A DNA stretch of 64,000 nt from Fereydounia khargensis (taxonomy: Eukaryota; Basidiomycota; Ustilaginomycetes; Urocystidales; Fereydouniaceae), in contig JAOCZO010000026.1 of assembly GCA_026413255.1 (NCBI GenBank), forward strand, positions 87,676 through 151,675, given 5' to 3'. The translations under genes and the position numbers were made by a program. Below the pieces are notes generated by a model. The model was not told the DNA's origin, ran no database searches, and saw nothing but the letters and a program-made list of their open reading frames with translations. Shown here piece by piece: positions 9,039 through 18,803 of this stretch (the first letter of the stretch is position 1; each line of letters begins with the position of its first letter).

Positions 9039-11593
9039 ATGTCGTTCAGCAAAGTTGCCAGCGACGAGAAGGCCATTGCCACCATCCGTGAGTACCGGGT
9101 CCCCCGCAGCGTGCCTCGCGTTCCTCCCCTCTCCGCCCTTGCCGTCGAGGCAAGTGGTTTGTGCAGCCTGGATTCGCGTTGTGTGACTAGACGAACAGTA
9201 TATCTGACTATCACGCCTGCTTTGTTTCGTACATAGGATGTCTTGCGGCTGATATTGTCGCCAAGTCCAACTCGGGACACCCCGGTGCTCCCATGGGCAT
9301 GGCGCCGCTCGCCCACCTCCTCTGGAGCCGGTAAGTGTGGTTCTGGCTTTTTCCTCCTTTCCTTCTGTGTGCCCTGTTTCGTCTCTGCCTTTTGAGCTTT
9401 TTGTGTTGTGCTCTTGCTCGAGCCGCCAAAAAGTTTGACGCCCAGATCGGCTTGATCCGAAGCTTTCCATTTCTTGTAGATGGCAAGCGTGGCAGCCCGA
9501 TACATAGGCTGGAGCTTGTTGAGTCCGAGATTTCTTTCCGTTGCGCCCGCGCTAGGATGGAGCGAGAGGCTATACAAGCAGAAAAGGCATCAGAGTCGAG
9601 CGTGCACAATTCCATGGCGCGAGGAAAGCGAGAACATGACAAGCTGACCCCGTCAATGTAAATTACCCCGTCCAACAGATTCCTCACGATCAACCCCTCG
9701 CACTCCAAGTGGGTCAACCGTGACCGATTCGTTCTCTCCAACGGCCACGCCTGCGCTCTCCTCTACATCATGAACCACCTTATGGGCTACAAGGACATGC
9801 CCATGGAGGAGCTCAAGAACTTCCGTCAGCTCGACTCCAAGACCCCCGGTCACCCCGAGACGGGCCACACCGAGGGTGTTGAGGTCACCACTGGTCCTCT
9901 CGGCCAGGGCTTTGCCAACTCGGTCGGTCTTGCCATCGCCGAGGCTAACCTTGCTGCCACCTTCAACAAGGACGGCTTTGAGCTCTTCAACAACTACACC
10001 TACATGTTCACTGGTGACGGCTGTCTCCAGGAGGGTGTCTCGTCCGAGGCTGCCTCGCTCGCCGGCCACCTTAAGCTCGGCAACCTGATCGCCTTCTACG
10101 ATGACAACCACATCTCGATCGACGGTGACACTGCCTGCTCCTTCACCGAGGACGTTGAGCAGCGCTTCCTCGCCTACGATTGGCAGGTTCTCCACGTTCT
10201 TGACGGTGACAAGGACATTGAGGGTATCTACAACGCCATCATTGAGGCCCGCAAGAACAAGAACCAGCCCACCCTTATCCGCATCAAGACCACCATCGGC
10301 TTCGGCTCCAAGCTCCAGGGCCAGGCTGCCACCCACGGTGCCCCCCTCAAGGCTGACGACATTGAGCAGGTCAAGCAAAAGTTCGGCATTGACCCCTCCC
10401 AGAAGTTTGTCGTTCCCGAGGACGTTTACGCCGCCTACAAGGAGGCTGCCGAGCGAGGCGCCAAGGCTGACGCTGCCTGGACCGAGCTCTTCAAGGCCTA
10501 CGGCGACAAGTACCCGCAGGAGCACGCCGAGCTTGCCCGCCGTATCGCTGGCAAGCTCCCCGAGGGCTGGCAGAAGGCCCTCCCAACCTACTCGCCCAGC
10601 GACTCTGCGATCGCCTCGCGAAAGCTCTCGGAGACGGTTCTTGCCAAGCTCGCTGACGCTGTTCCCGAGCTTCTCGGTGGTTCGGCTGACCTGACAGGCT
10701 CCAACCTTACCCGATGGGGCAACGCTGTCGACTTCCAGCACCCCAGCACCAAGCTTGGTGACTACTCGGGCAAGTACATCCGATACGGTGTCCGTGAGCA
10801 CGCCATGGGTGCCATTATGAACGGTCTTGCCGCCTACGGCATGCACATCCCTACCGCGGGTACCTTCCTCAACTTTGTCTCGTACGCTCTTGGTGCGGTC
10901 CGTCTCTCGGCGCTCTCGCACCACCGCGTCATCTGGGTTGCCACCCACGACTCGATCGGTCTTGGTGAGGACGGCCCCACCCACCAGCCCATTGAGACGG
11001 CCGCTTCGCTGCGTGCTCTGCCCAACCTCATGTTCTGGAGGCCCGCTGACGGTAACGAGACCTCGGCTGCTTACCTTGTTGCTCTCGAGTCGAGCTCGAC
11101 CCCCTCGGTTCTTGCGCTCACACGTCAGAACCTGCCCCAGCTTGAGGGCTCGTCGATCGAGAAGGCCGCCAAGGGTGGTTACGTGCTGCAGGAGAACCAG
11201 GATGCCGACATCACGCTCGTTGCGACTGGTTCCGAGGTTGCCACTAGCGTTGAGGCTGCTGGCGAGCTGAGCAAGAAGGGCATCAAGGCGCGCATTGTCT
11301 CGCTCCCTTCGTTCGAGGTGTTTGACGCGCAGCCGCTCGAGTACCGCTCGTCGGTTCTGCCCTCGGGCAAGCCCATACTCTCGGTTGAGGCGTACTCGAC
11401 CATGGGCTGGCAGCGATACGCGCACGCGAGCGTCGGCATTGACTCGTTCGGTGCCTCTGCGCCGGCTGGCGAGCTGTTCAAGAAGTTCAAGATCACCGGC
11501 GGTGACGTGGCTGCCAAGGCTGAAAAGGTCATCTCGCTCTTCAAGGGCAAGGACCTCACTTCGCCGCTTGAGCTTCGTGCTGCTCTCGAGTAA
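9039..11593 (+). CDS. TKL1: Transketolase
   Basis: There are three exons: 9039-9087, 9237-9330 and 9679-11593, giving 685 residues, the usual size. Splicing restores [24 protein letters not shown] and [13 protein letters not shown], both hallmark transketolase sequence. The TPP/Mg motif begins TGDGCLQEG (G160-D161-G162) and ends YDDN. The pyrimidine-domain part has GVREHAMG and [16 protein letters not shown]. The C-terminal domain ends with [13 protein letters not shown]. The enzyme moves two-carbon units between sugar phosphates in the non-oxidative pentose phosphate pathway, in the cytosol, using TPP. Codon choice is strongly biased to C-ending codons, as expected for a highly expressed gene. 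That bias leaves a 650-codon frame open on the opposite strand. Intron 2 (9331-9678, 348 nt) is unusually long for this window. Confidence 0.97.
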
Positions 11594-12045
11594 AACAAGA
11601 TGCAAGACGCAAGATGATGAAGAAGAAAGGATTCCCGCATAAATGTACTACAGTATCTCAGTAATGCTTTCTTTGCCTCATGATGACACCCCTTCTTTTT
11701 GCCTTGTAAGAAGAAAGACGATCTGAAAACAATGCACAAAAAAATGAAGTTTCTCCTGTTTACTGCCGGGCATGTGTCGCTTTTTTTTTTTTTTCTTGAT
11801 ATTTTTGTGTGGTGCTTGGGTGCAATGTGTAAGAAAGATGCTGACCATGTAGTGAGTGGTGTTGACCACGGTGGCTGATCTTGCTTTTTTTTGTTGGCTG
11901 GAGTGGACCTTCACTCCACTCGGCCGACAGACGCAATCGGGCCAAACGCGGTTTGTGTGAAGCGAAACGAGACGAGACCAACACTTTGGGGGATCATTTT
12001 GACCACCGAGCACGGATCAGGTTTGCTTGGATAGCTCCTGCAACC
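11594..12045. other. Intergenic region, transketolase 3' end to next gene
   Basis: The region contains a TACAGTA at 11649-11655, an AT-richer 3' end region and a poly-T run around 11782-11794. No gene was seen. Confidence 0.55.
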
Positions 12046-12824
12046 ATGACGAGTACGACCGAGGCAGCAGCAGCAGCAGCAGCAGCAGCGGTACCAGCGA
12101 CACTGACGCTGCGTATCAATGCACTGCAATCGCTGCTGCAAGGATGCGACGGGGCGGCCAAGCGCCTCGCCGTGCTGACATCAGAGCTGTCTACCGTGCT
12201 CGCGGGCAACAAGAGTCTGCAGCGGTTCGTGGACGAGTGTAAGCATCGGCCCGCTCCGTGCAGATATGGAGGACGTATGGGACTGACTCGACCATGGGTG
12301 TGTAGATGACGAGCTGCCTATTCACCAGCAGGAAGTGGAGACGGACAGACGGGCGCAGGTCGCACTGGTGCTCGAGGCGGAACAGGACCTTCGTGACGCC
12401 CTGGACCAGCTTACGCGTGTGGCTGAGCTCGATCGTCGTGATGTGGCTGCTGCGGGAAGACTGGATGGTGAGTTGAAGCAAAGGCGAGGCAGGGGGACGA
12501 AAGAGCTGAAGCGACTGATCGAATTGCGTGCAGAGTACAAGAGCCTACTGCCCCGTCTAGACAAGCTGGTAGAGCGCACACCAGCCCGCTCGCTTGAGAC
12601 TGCGCACGAGGTGCTGCAACAGTACCACGATACCGTGAGTGTCACACCTCCGCTCACCGACTTGCACGAGAGATGCAGAACCGCCCGCTCACAGGCTGTA
12701 TGAATGCATCGCAACGCAGGTGGATGTGATATCGAACGTGTTCCTCACCCTCGGCGACCAGATCGGCGAGCTAGAGAGGCAGGTGGCTCGGATCGAACGG
12801 AGCCGGGCGTCTGAGAAGGCCTAG
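12046..12824 (+). CDS. Probable dynactin subunit 3 (p24)-like coiled-coil protein
   Basis: Four exons are proposed: 12046-12238, 12306-12467, 12534-12634 and 12720-12824, giving 186 residues, the same size as human DCTN3. The translation is alpha-helical throughout. A poly-Ala stretch at residues 6-14 is followed by LRINALQSLL, AKRLAVLTSELSTVL, a heptad-rich middle (LEAEQDLRDALDQLTRVAEL), LLPRLDKLV, and VDVISNVFLTLGDQIGELERQVARIE at the end. The order of helices and the LVPMLD-like 'LLPRLD' segment resemble DCTN3, part of the dynactin shoulder that couples dynein to cargo. Similarity is weak, so this is tentative; another small coiled-coil protein is possible. Intron 2 (12468-12533) is 66 nt and has no stop, so its retention would keep the frame. 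Only 158 bp separate it from the next gene. Confidence 0.5.
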
Positions 12825-12982
12825 TCCGCCTCCTTTCTTCCTGTCTGTCATGCGTGAATCTGAATGTGTATTTGTACGAGTCATGGCGGTGCGGTGGCTT
12901 GTCTGTGCGCGCGTGACATGGCCGTGTGACTTGACTCTTTTCCTTTTTTGGTCATTCTTCATAGCACTTCTCCACCATCATT

Positions 12983-14159
12983 ATGGACAAGGACAAGGAC
13001 ACGGACAAGAAGGTACTGGTTCTCAGCAGCGAGGTGGTGAGTAGGCTCACGTCCTCGCTGTCCATCGACGTGATTCTCTCGAACCAAGCGCGGGTGTTCC
13101 GTGCACTCTCCTCGCCGTCCTCTGAGGATGGGGGGATGCAACTGCAGTGTCCGACCCGGACTGCGCTGACGACGGACGCGAGTACGCTTCTCTTCATGCC
13201 GGGTCTGCTGGGTTCGCAGACGAGTGTCAAGTGTGTATCGGTGCCGCGTACCTCGCGCACTGGGATAGCAGGTACCACGCTGGTCTTTGACGCCGACACG
13301 GGGCGCGTGCGTGCCTTTGTCAACGCCTCGGAACTCACTGCGCTCCGCACGGCAGCCGGGAGCGTGCTCGCCACACGTGCCGCCAAACCCGACCGCCACT
13401 CGGTGCGCCATGTAGCCCTCTTCGGCGGCGGACTGCAGGCCTTCTTCCACGCCTGGCTGCTCGCCCGCGTCTACCCGCGCTCGCTCACCAAGATCACCCT
13501 CTTCCTCACGCGCGGCAACACGCCCTCGCCCACCGCCCAACACACCATCGACCGCCTCAAAGCATGCCTTGGCCCTGGCGTACACGTCGAGTACACGCAC
13601 GACATAGAACGCAGACTGTCCGAGGCCGACGTCATCTGCTGCTGCACCCCAGCTGAGAGCCCGCTCTTCCCCGCCCACTGCGTGCGCGACGGTGCACACC
13701 TCAATCTAGTCGGATCGTGTGAGTTGAGTCTCCTTGCCAATTACAGTATTTTCCATCGCTGCACGGGCATACCGATACTGATACTGATACTGATACTGAT
13801 ACTGATGCTGATGCGGTACATGCCATGTACGACACCTAGACAAGCCGCACATGCAAGAAGTCGAGCCAGAGCTGATCCAGCAAGCCGCGGCAGCCGGTGC
13901 GTTGCTCGTCGACTCGGTGGACGCGTGCTCACACGAGGCCGGCGACCTGCTCCAGGCGCGCGTCCCGTCCTCGCAGTGGCGCGAGCTCGGCTCGGTCCTT
14001 CCCGTCGAGGGGGGCGACCCGTCTCCGCTGACACCGGGGCCGGTGCGGGCGAGCGTGTTCAAGAGTGTCGGCGTGGGCGTGCAGGACGTGGCGGTGACCT
14101 GGATGGTGGTGCAAGCCGCAGAGGCCGCGGGTGTGGGAGAGCGAGTGGACTACTTTTAA
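12983..14159 (+). CDS. Ornithine cyclodeaminase / mu-crystallin family protein
   Basis: Two exons, 12983-13718 and 13840-14159, give 351 residues. The family features are present. There is an N-terminal substrate-domain segment (ALTTDASTLLFMPGLL). The Rossmann motif is ALFGGGLQAFFHAWLL around residues 145-160, corresponding to GxGxQA. The later part has EADVICCCTPAESPLF and HLNLVGSYKPHMQE, with the intron splitting the codon between GS and YK. The C terminus (VLPVEGG...FKSVGVGVQDVAVT) is also typical. Members are NAD(P)-dependent cyclodeaminases, ketimine reductases or amino-acid dehydrogenases. Which substrate this one uses cannot be read from sequence. The first Gly-x-Gly is replaced by GGG, still compatible with cofactor binding. 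No proline or arginine pathway gene is adjacent; an arginase lies 45 kb away in the window. Confidence 0.88.
13774..13809 (+). repeat. GATACT hexamer microsatellite inside an intron
   Basis: Five perfect GATACT units and one GATGCT variant lie in the single intron (13719-13839) of the cyclodeaminase-family gene. Each unit creates an ACTGAT, which matches the fungal branch-site consensus CTRAY (CTGAT). Confidence 0.9.
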
Positions 14160-14183
14160 AGACTACTTTTAGGCTAGGCTAGG

Positions 14184-14882
14184 CTATGCGCGCATCTCGA
14201 GCGCGCTGGCGCACAGCATGACGAATGATTCCATGTACTCGAGTGTGTCTGTGGGCGGGGCGAGGATGGAAGCAAGCACGCCGGCCGTCTCGCAGGGATG
14301 GAGGTAGAGGCTCGGCCGCCCCGTGGATGGGTGGTCGCCCTGGCTGACGGCAGGGAAGGCCGCCGCCTCTGCCCCACGGCCGCTGGATACCGACGAGGTG
14401 GGCAGTGACAGGACGAGCGGCGACGCAGCCAGCTCGTCGAGCGAAAGCGGCACGCCGTCCTGCTGCCGCGTGACACTAAAGTACAGCACGGGCACCCGCC
14501 ATGTCGACGAGTAGTGTATGCTCTGCTCGACGCGCAGCAGCGTCCCGCACAACCGTGGCGCCGTGATGGTCGCCGCATCCCCCTCCGCCTCCGCCTCCGC
14601 CTCCGCCTCCGCCTCCGCCTCCCTCTCCCCCTCCCCCTCGTCCTCTTGCGCTTCCATGGCACTGCTGCTGGGCAGGAGCAAGGAGAAGGTGCGTTCTAGC
14701 CCGCCACTGCGGCCAAGCGCCCACTCGCGCGCGTACTGGTGCGCTCCGAGCTCGGTCGGCGCCAGCTGCGACTGCGACTGCGACTGCGAATGTGGCTGGC
14801 GATACTTGGCAAGGTAGCGTCGGCACGCATCGTCAAACAAGGCACGTGAGATGCGCCCCTGTCCTTGTCCGTGCGAGTCCAT
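14184..14882 (-). CDS. ATG10: Autophagy E2-like conjugating enzyme Atg10
   Basis: A single exon encodes 232 residues. The active-site signature LHPCETAG places the catalytic cysteine at residue 197. Upstream are the E2-like core strands (HYSSTWRVPVLYF) and the QGDHPSTGRPSLYLHP segment typical of Atg10 rather than Atg3. Atg10 takes activated Atg12 from Atg7 and attaches it to Atg5, forming the Atg12-Atg5 conjugate needed for Atg8 lipidation, in the cytosol at the phagophore. A Gln-Ser repeat (about residues 33-39) and a Glu-Ala repeat (about 88-99, from a CTCCGC microsatellite) are low-complexity insertions outside the core. It is divergent from ATG18 and its stop is 24 bp from the stop of the cyclodeaminase-family gene. 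Confidence 0.88.
   Translation of the reverse strand: MDSHGQGQGRISRALFDDACRRYLAKYRQPHSQSQSQSQLAPTELGAHQYAREWALGRSGGLERTFSLLLPSSSAMEAQEDEGEGEREAEAEAEAEAEAEGDAATITAPRLCGTLLRVEQSIHYSSTWRVPVLYFSVTRQQDGVPLSLDELAASPLVLSLPTSSVSSGRGAEAAAFPAVSQGDHPSTGRPSLYLHPCETAGVLASILAPPTDTLEYMESFVMLCASALEMRA
14583..14619. repeat. CTCCGC hexamer microsatellite in ATG10 coding sequence
   Basis: Tandem CTCCGC units on the plus strand encode a Glu-Ala dipeptide repeat in ATG10 on the minus strand. Confidence 0.85.
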
Positions 14883-15473
14883 GCCCGCGATGGATGGTTG
14901 ACTCTGACTTTGACAACCGTCAGGTCAGGTCTGTTTTGAGCAGGTCTGTCAGAACTCAACTGACTCGAATTGAATTGAATCCAAGCCGAGTCGAGTCGAG
15001 CTTTTTCTGCGCACGGCGCACATTTTTGCTGTACAGTACCGTATTTGGCGTCGCGTCCCGGAGTCGGATCGCCCGCGCAGCAAACACAGACTGCAGCTGC
15101 GCAGCGCGGCGCAGTCCAGTCCAGTCCAGTCCACGAGTGTGAGAGTAAAGTGAATCAGGCTCAGGCGGGAGAGAGAGAGGGGGAGAGAGTGGGCACTGGG
15201 CACACTGGGCACCGGCACGGGAACAGACAGACAGACAGGAATCGGGGTCCCTTTCAACCAGACATCACATCCCATCCCATCACATCACATTCACACATTC
15301 ACACACTCGCACACTCACACACTCACATCCGCAGCCACGCACGGCCATCCAACTCTATCAACGTCGCCATCCATCTCCTCCATCATCTGCATTTACTGTA
15401 ATCTGATCCATATTCGTGGACGAGCCTCGAGGCGAGCCACAGCCAGCCCCGACCATCGCATCGCATCGCCACC
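14883..15473. promoter_or_regulatory. Shared divergent promoter of ATG10 and ATG18
   Basis: This 591 bp separates the two start codons. It contains a TACAGTA at 15032-15038 and a TACTGTA at 15394-15400, a tract of CCAGT units at 15112-15131, an AG-rich tract at about 15168-15190 and ACAC/CACTC repeats at 15290-15330. Both autophagy genes must be driven from here. Co-regulation is inferred from the arrangement. Confidence 0.65.
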
Positions 15474-17004
15474 ATGTCCGCCTCACTGCCTTCCAAGGCG
15501 TCCAACAACCTGCTCTCGGTCAACTTTAACCAGGACCATTCGTGCATCGCCGTCGGCACACGCAAGGGCTACTCGATCACCAACTGCGACCCGTTCGGGC
15601 GTGTCTACTCGAACCCATCCGGCCCCACGTCGCTGGTCGAGATGCTCTTCTGCACCTCGCTCGTCGCCCTCGTCGCCACGTCCGACTCGGACCCCAAGTC
15701 GAACGCGAGCCCAAGGCGCCTGCAGATCGTCAACACCAAGCGCCAGTCGGTCATCTGCGAACTCCTCTTCCCCACCGCCATCCTCGGCGTCAAGCTCAAC
15801 CGTAGGAGGCTCGTCGTCATTCTCGAAATTGAAATCTACATTTATGATATCAGCAACATGAAGCTCCTCCACACGATCGAGACCAGCCCCAACCCCATGG
15901 GTGAGTAACGCTTTTTAGTTGAGCGCTGCACGTGCCACACCATTCTGACCATGCCTCGCCTCGCGCCCGTATTGGTACAGCGATATGTGCACTCTCGCCC
16001 TCCTCGGAAAACTGCTACCTGGCCTACCCGTCCCCCGTACCGTCGCCAAACTCGCCCTTTGCCAACTCTTCCGGAGGCGGAGGCTCGTCTTCGACGTCCA
16101 ACTCTGGCTCGTCATCGAGCTCTCCCGGTGATGTGCTCATCTTTGACCTGCTGTCCCTAAGCGTGACCAACATTATCCAGGCGCACAAGACTCCCATCGC
16201 GGCGCTTGTGCTCAACTCGACAGGGACGATGCTCGCCACGGCGAGTGACAAGGGCACCGTGATCCGCGTGTTTTCAGTGCCTGGTGCGCAGAAGCTGTAC
16301 CAGTTCCGGCGAGGAAGTTACCCGGCACGGATCTACAGCATCAACTTTAACGCGGTCAGCACGCTGCTCTGCGTGAGCTCGGACACGGAGACGGTGCATA
16401 TCTTCAAGCTTGCTGCCGGTGGGGGCGGCAAGGGGACGGGGGGCAAGGGCGGCGCGGGTGGAGGCTCAGGCTCGTCGCCGAGCTTGGCGAGCTACGAGGG
16501 GAGCGACACGGGCAGTCCAACGGGGAGCACGAACGGGGGCGGGAGCGGGAGCGGGAGCGGGAGGAACGGCGGGTACGAGGCGTTCATCGACACAAAGAAG
16601 AAGGGGGGTGGAATCAGCGGCACGCTGCGTCGTCGCTCGATCGCACTCGGACGGAACGTGGCAGGCTCGGTGGGCGGCTACCTGCCCAACTCGCTGACAG
16701 AGATGTGGGAGCCGAGCCGGGACTTTGCGTTCCTCAAGCTCCCCTCGCAGGGGGTGAGCTCGGTGGTGGCGGTGAGCAGCACGACACCGCAGGTGATGGT
16801 AGTCACGTCCGAGGGATACTTTTACTCGTACAATATCGACCTGGAGAACGGAGGGGAATGCGTGCTGATGAAGCGTGAGTACTGCATGCATTGACGTGAT
16901 GAGCGACTGACTGACTGACGAACGACTGTTTGAACAAGACAGAATACTCGCTGTTGGATAACGAAGAGAACGGTGCGGGCTGCCAGTCGTCGCTTTCTGA
17001 TTGA
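15474..17004 (+). CDS. ATG18: PROPPIN-family autophagy protein Atg18
   Basis: Three exons, 15474-15900, 15981-16874 and 16943-17004, give 460 residues. The N terminus [21 protein letters not shown] and [24 protein letters not shown] are typical PROPPIN blades. The phosphoinositide-binding motif FRRG is at residues 251-254, followed by ARIYSINFN and [12 protein letters not shown]. Atg18 is a seven-bladed beta-propeller that binds PI3P and PI(3,5)P2 and works with Atg2 in phagophore expansion and vacuole shape. Two Ser/Gly-rich loops (about residues 165-185 and 290-345) lie between blades, the second in the loop used for membrane insertion. Intron 2 contains a tandem GACT repeat. The last exon encodes only about 20 residues ([12 protein letters not shown]). 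Without splicing the protein would end a few codons after LMK. Confidence 0.92.
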
Positions 17005-17410
17005 AGATGGCCGTTCTGCCCTGCCAGCCTCGCTGGTGTGTGTGTCTTTTCTTTTTTTTTTTTTTTTTTCTTCTTTTCTTTCACTGTTGTTTACTCGCTT
17101 CATCCCAAGATACCGACCGTCATGCTTGAAGAGTTCTGGACAGCAAGAGAGCGAGTGAGTGCGTGTGTCTGTGTGTGGTGTGGTGTGGCTGCGCGTGGGC
17201 TGCGCTGGACCGACTTGACTGGCACCGTATCGTGCGGTACAGTAATGTCTCCACACGGGCGAGAGGTGCCGTCAAAGTGCAGTCAAAGTGCAATCAAAGT
17301 GCAGCTGCAGCTGCCCACAGTTGCTGCGCACAGATGCCCAATTCACGTTTCAGGCCAACTGGACTGGTGGGGTGTCACTCTGACTGACTACCACCACCCA
17401 GCAAGCCATC
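17005..17410. other. Intergenic region ATG18 to FYV10
   Basis: The region holds a poly-T/CT run at 17048-17080, a TACAGTA at 17238-17244 and three copies of CAAAGTGCA around 17273-17305. No gene was seen. Confidence 0.55.
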
Positions 17411-18733
17411 ATGACCACAACATCATCCACTCCAATAGCAGAACCACCAGCAGCCACAGCCACGGCCATGCCCATGCCCAATCTGGACGCTATCCTCCTC
17501 CTCGAGCAGCCATTCGTGCGTCTGCCATTCGACGAGCTCCGTCGCCAGCAACGCACCCAGCAGCGTCTCATTGACCGCGAGATGCTCTTTTGCGCTTCCT
17601 CCATCAAGGACCTCTCCACCGCCAACGACATGGAAAAGAACATTGACACCATGCTCGGCCGCCTCCGAGGCCTCAAGCGCAAGCTCGCTCCCATTGCCGA
17701 CCAGTCCAAGCAGACCCTCCGCATCGCCCAGTCTCGCACCGACCACCTCGCTGCCCTCCACGCCATCAACTCGTCTTCCAGCCCCGAATTTGCAGACTGG
17801 TCCCGCACCCGCCTCGACCGCATGATCTGCGACTACATGCTCCGCCGTGGATACAGCACCTCGGCCGCTCAACTCGCCTCCACCCGTGGCATACACGACC
17901 TCGTCGACACGGACATCTTTGCCGACATTGCAAACGTCGAGGCCTCCCTCTCTCCACCCAATCCGAGCTGTACACTCGCCCTCGCATGGTGCTCCGAGAA
18001 CAAGACCTCCCTCCGCAAGATCAAGAGTCCCCTCGAGTTTGACCTCCGTCTCCAAGAGTTTATCGAGCTCGCTCGCACCCGCTCCACCGAGTCGATCAAG
18101 GAAGCCATTGCCTATGCCAGGAAGCATCTCCTCCCCCTCGTCACTGCCCCCGCTCCTGCCGCCGCCGCCGCCGCCGCCGCCGCCACTGCTGCCAAGAAGG
18201 ACGACGAGTACGACCGTCTGGCGCACGAGGCACTGCGCAAGCAAGTCTCCCGCGCCATGGGCCTCCTTGCCTGTGCCCCCGGCGGCTGGGCGTACCAAGA
18301 CCTCTACAACCCGCACCGCTGGCTCGCGCTCCGTAACAACTTTCGTGCCTGCGCACTCGAGATCCACAGCCTCCCTCCCCAGCCCATTCTCCACATTGCA
18401 CTCAGCGCCGGCCTTGCCAGTCTCAAGGTCCCTGCCTGCTACGAGAGCCAGAGCCAGAACACGGACTGCCCCGTTTGCGACACGCACCGCCTCGGCACAC
18501 TTGCCCGCGAGGTGCCCTGGAGCCACCACGAGATCTCGGCGCTCGTCTGCAGCCTCTCTGGCAGACCCATGGACGAACACAACCCACCCCTCTGCCTCCC
18601 CAACGGCCACGTCTACTCCCAATCCGCGCTCGAGGAAATCGCCGCAAAGTCCAGCGACGGCACCACCATAACCTGTCCACGCACAGGCGACACGTGTTCC
18701 TTTTCCAGTCTCCGCAAAGTGTACATCTCCTAA
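17411..18733 (+). CDS. FYV10: GID/CTLH E3 ligase subunit Fyv10 (Gid9/MAEA)
   Basis: A single exon encodes 440 residues. After a helical N terminus (EQPFVRLPFDELR...RLIDRE) come a LisH motif at about 133-165 (RMICDYMLRRGYSTSAAQLA), a CTLH segment at about 172-230 (NPSCTLALAWCSENK...LEFDLRLQEFIELAR) and a CRA region. The C-terminal RING-like domain has CPVC, CSLSGRPMDE, LPNGHVYS and TCPRTGDTC. This order matches Fyv10/MAEA, one of the two RING subunits (with Gid2/RMND5) of the complex that ubiquitinates gluconeogenic enzymes when glucose returns. An Ala run at about 248-258 comes from a GCC repeat. It is adjacent to ATG18 and convergent with RRP9, with 70 bp between stops. Confidence 0.93.
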   Translation: MTTTSSTPIAEPPAATATAMPMPNLDAILLLEQPFVRLPFDELRRQQRTQQRLIDREMLFCASSIKDLSTANDMEKNIDTMLGRLRGLKRKLAPIADQSKQTLRIAQSRTDHLAALHAINSSSSPEFADWSRTRLDRMICDYMLRRGYSTSAAQLASTRGIHDLVDTDIFADIANVEASLSPPNPSCTLALAWCSENKTSLRKIKSPLEFDLRLQEFIELARTRSTESIKEAIAYARKHLLPLVTAPAPAAAAAAAAATAAKKDDEYDRLAHEALRKQVSRAMGLLACAPGGWAYQDLYNPHRWLALRNNFRACALEIHSLPPQPILHIALSAGLASLKVPACYESQSQNTDCPVCDTHRLGTLAREVPWSHHEISALVCSLSGRPMDEHNPPLCLPNGHVYSQSALEEIAAKSSDGTTITCPRTGDTCSFSSLRKVYIS

Positions 18734-18803
18734 ACCTCAACCTCATCCTGGGCCTCATTTCTGTAAACTATCATGGGATTTCGATAAATGCAGTAGTACC
18801 TGT

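Noticed and set aside
9653-11605. 650-codon open frame on the minus strand
   Set aside because: It is exactly antisense to transketolase. The strong C-ending codon bias of the sense gene removes antisense stops. The translation has no known domain.
17423-18622. 399-codon minus-strand frame
   Set aside because: It is antisense to FYV10, which is clearly coding. The frame is explained by codon bias.
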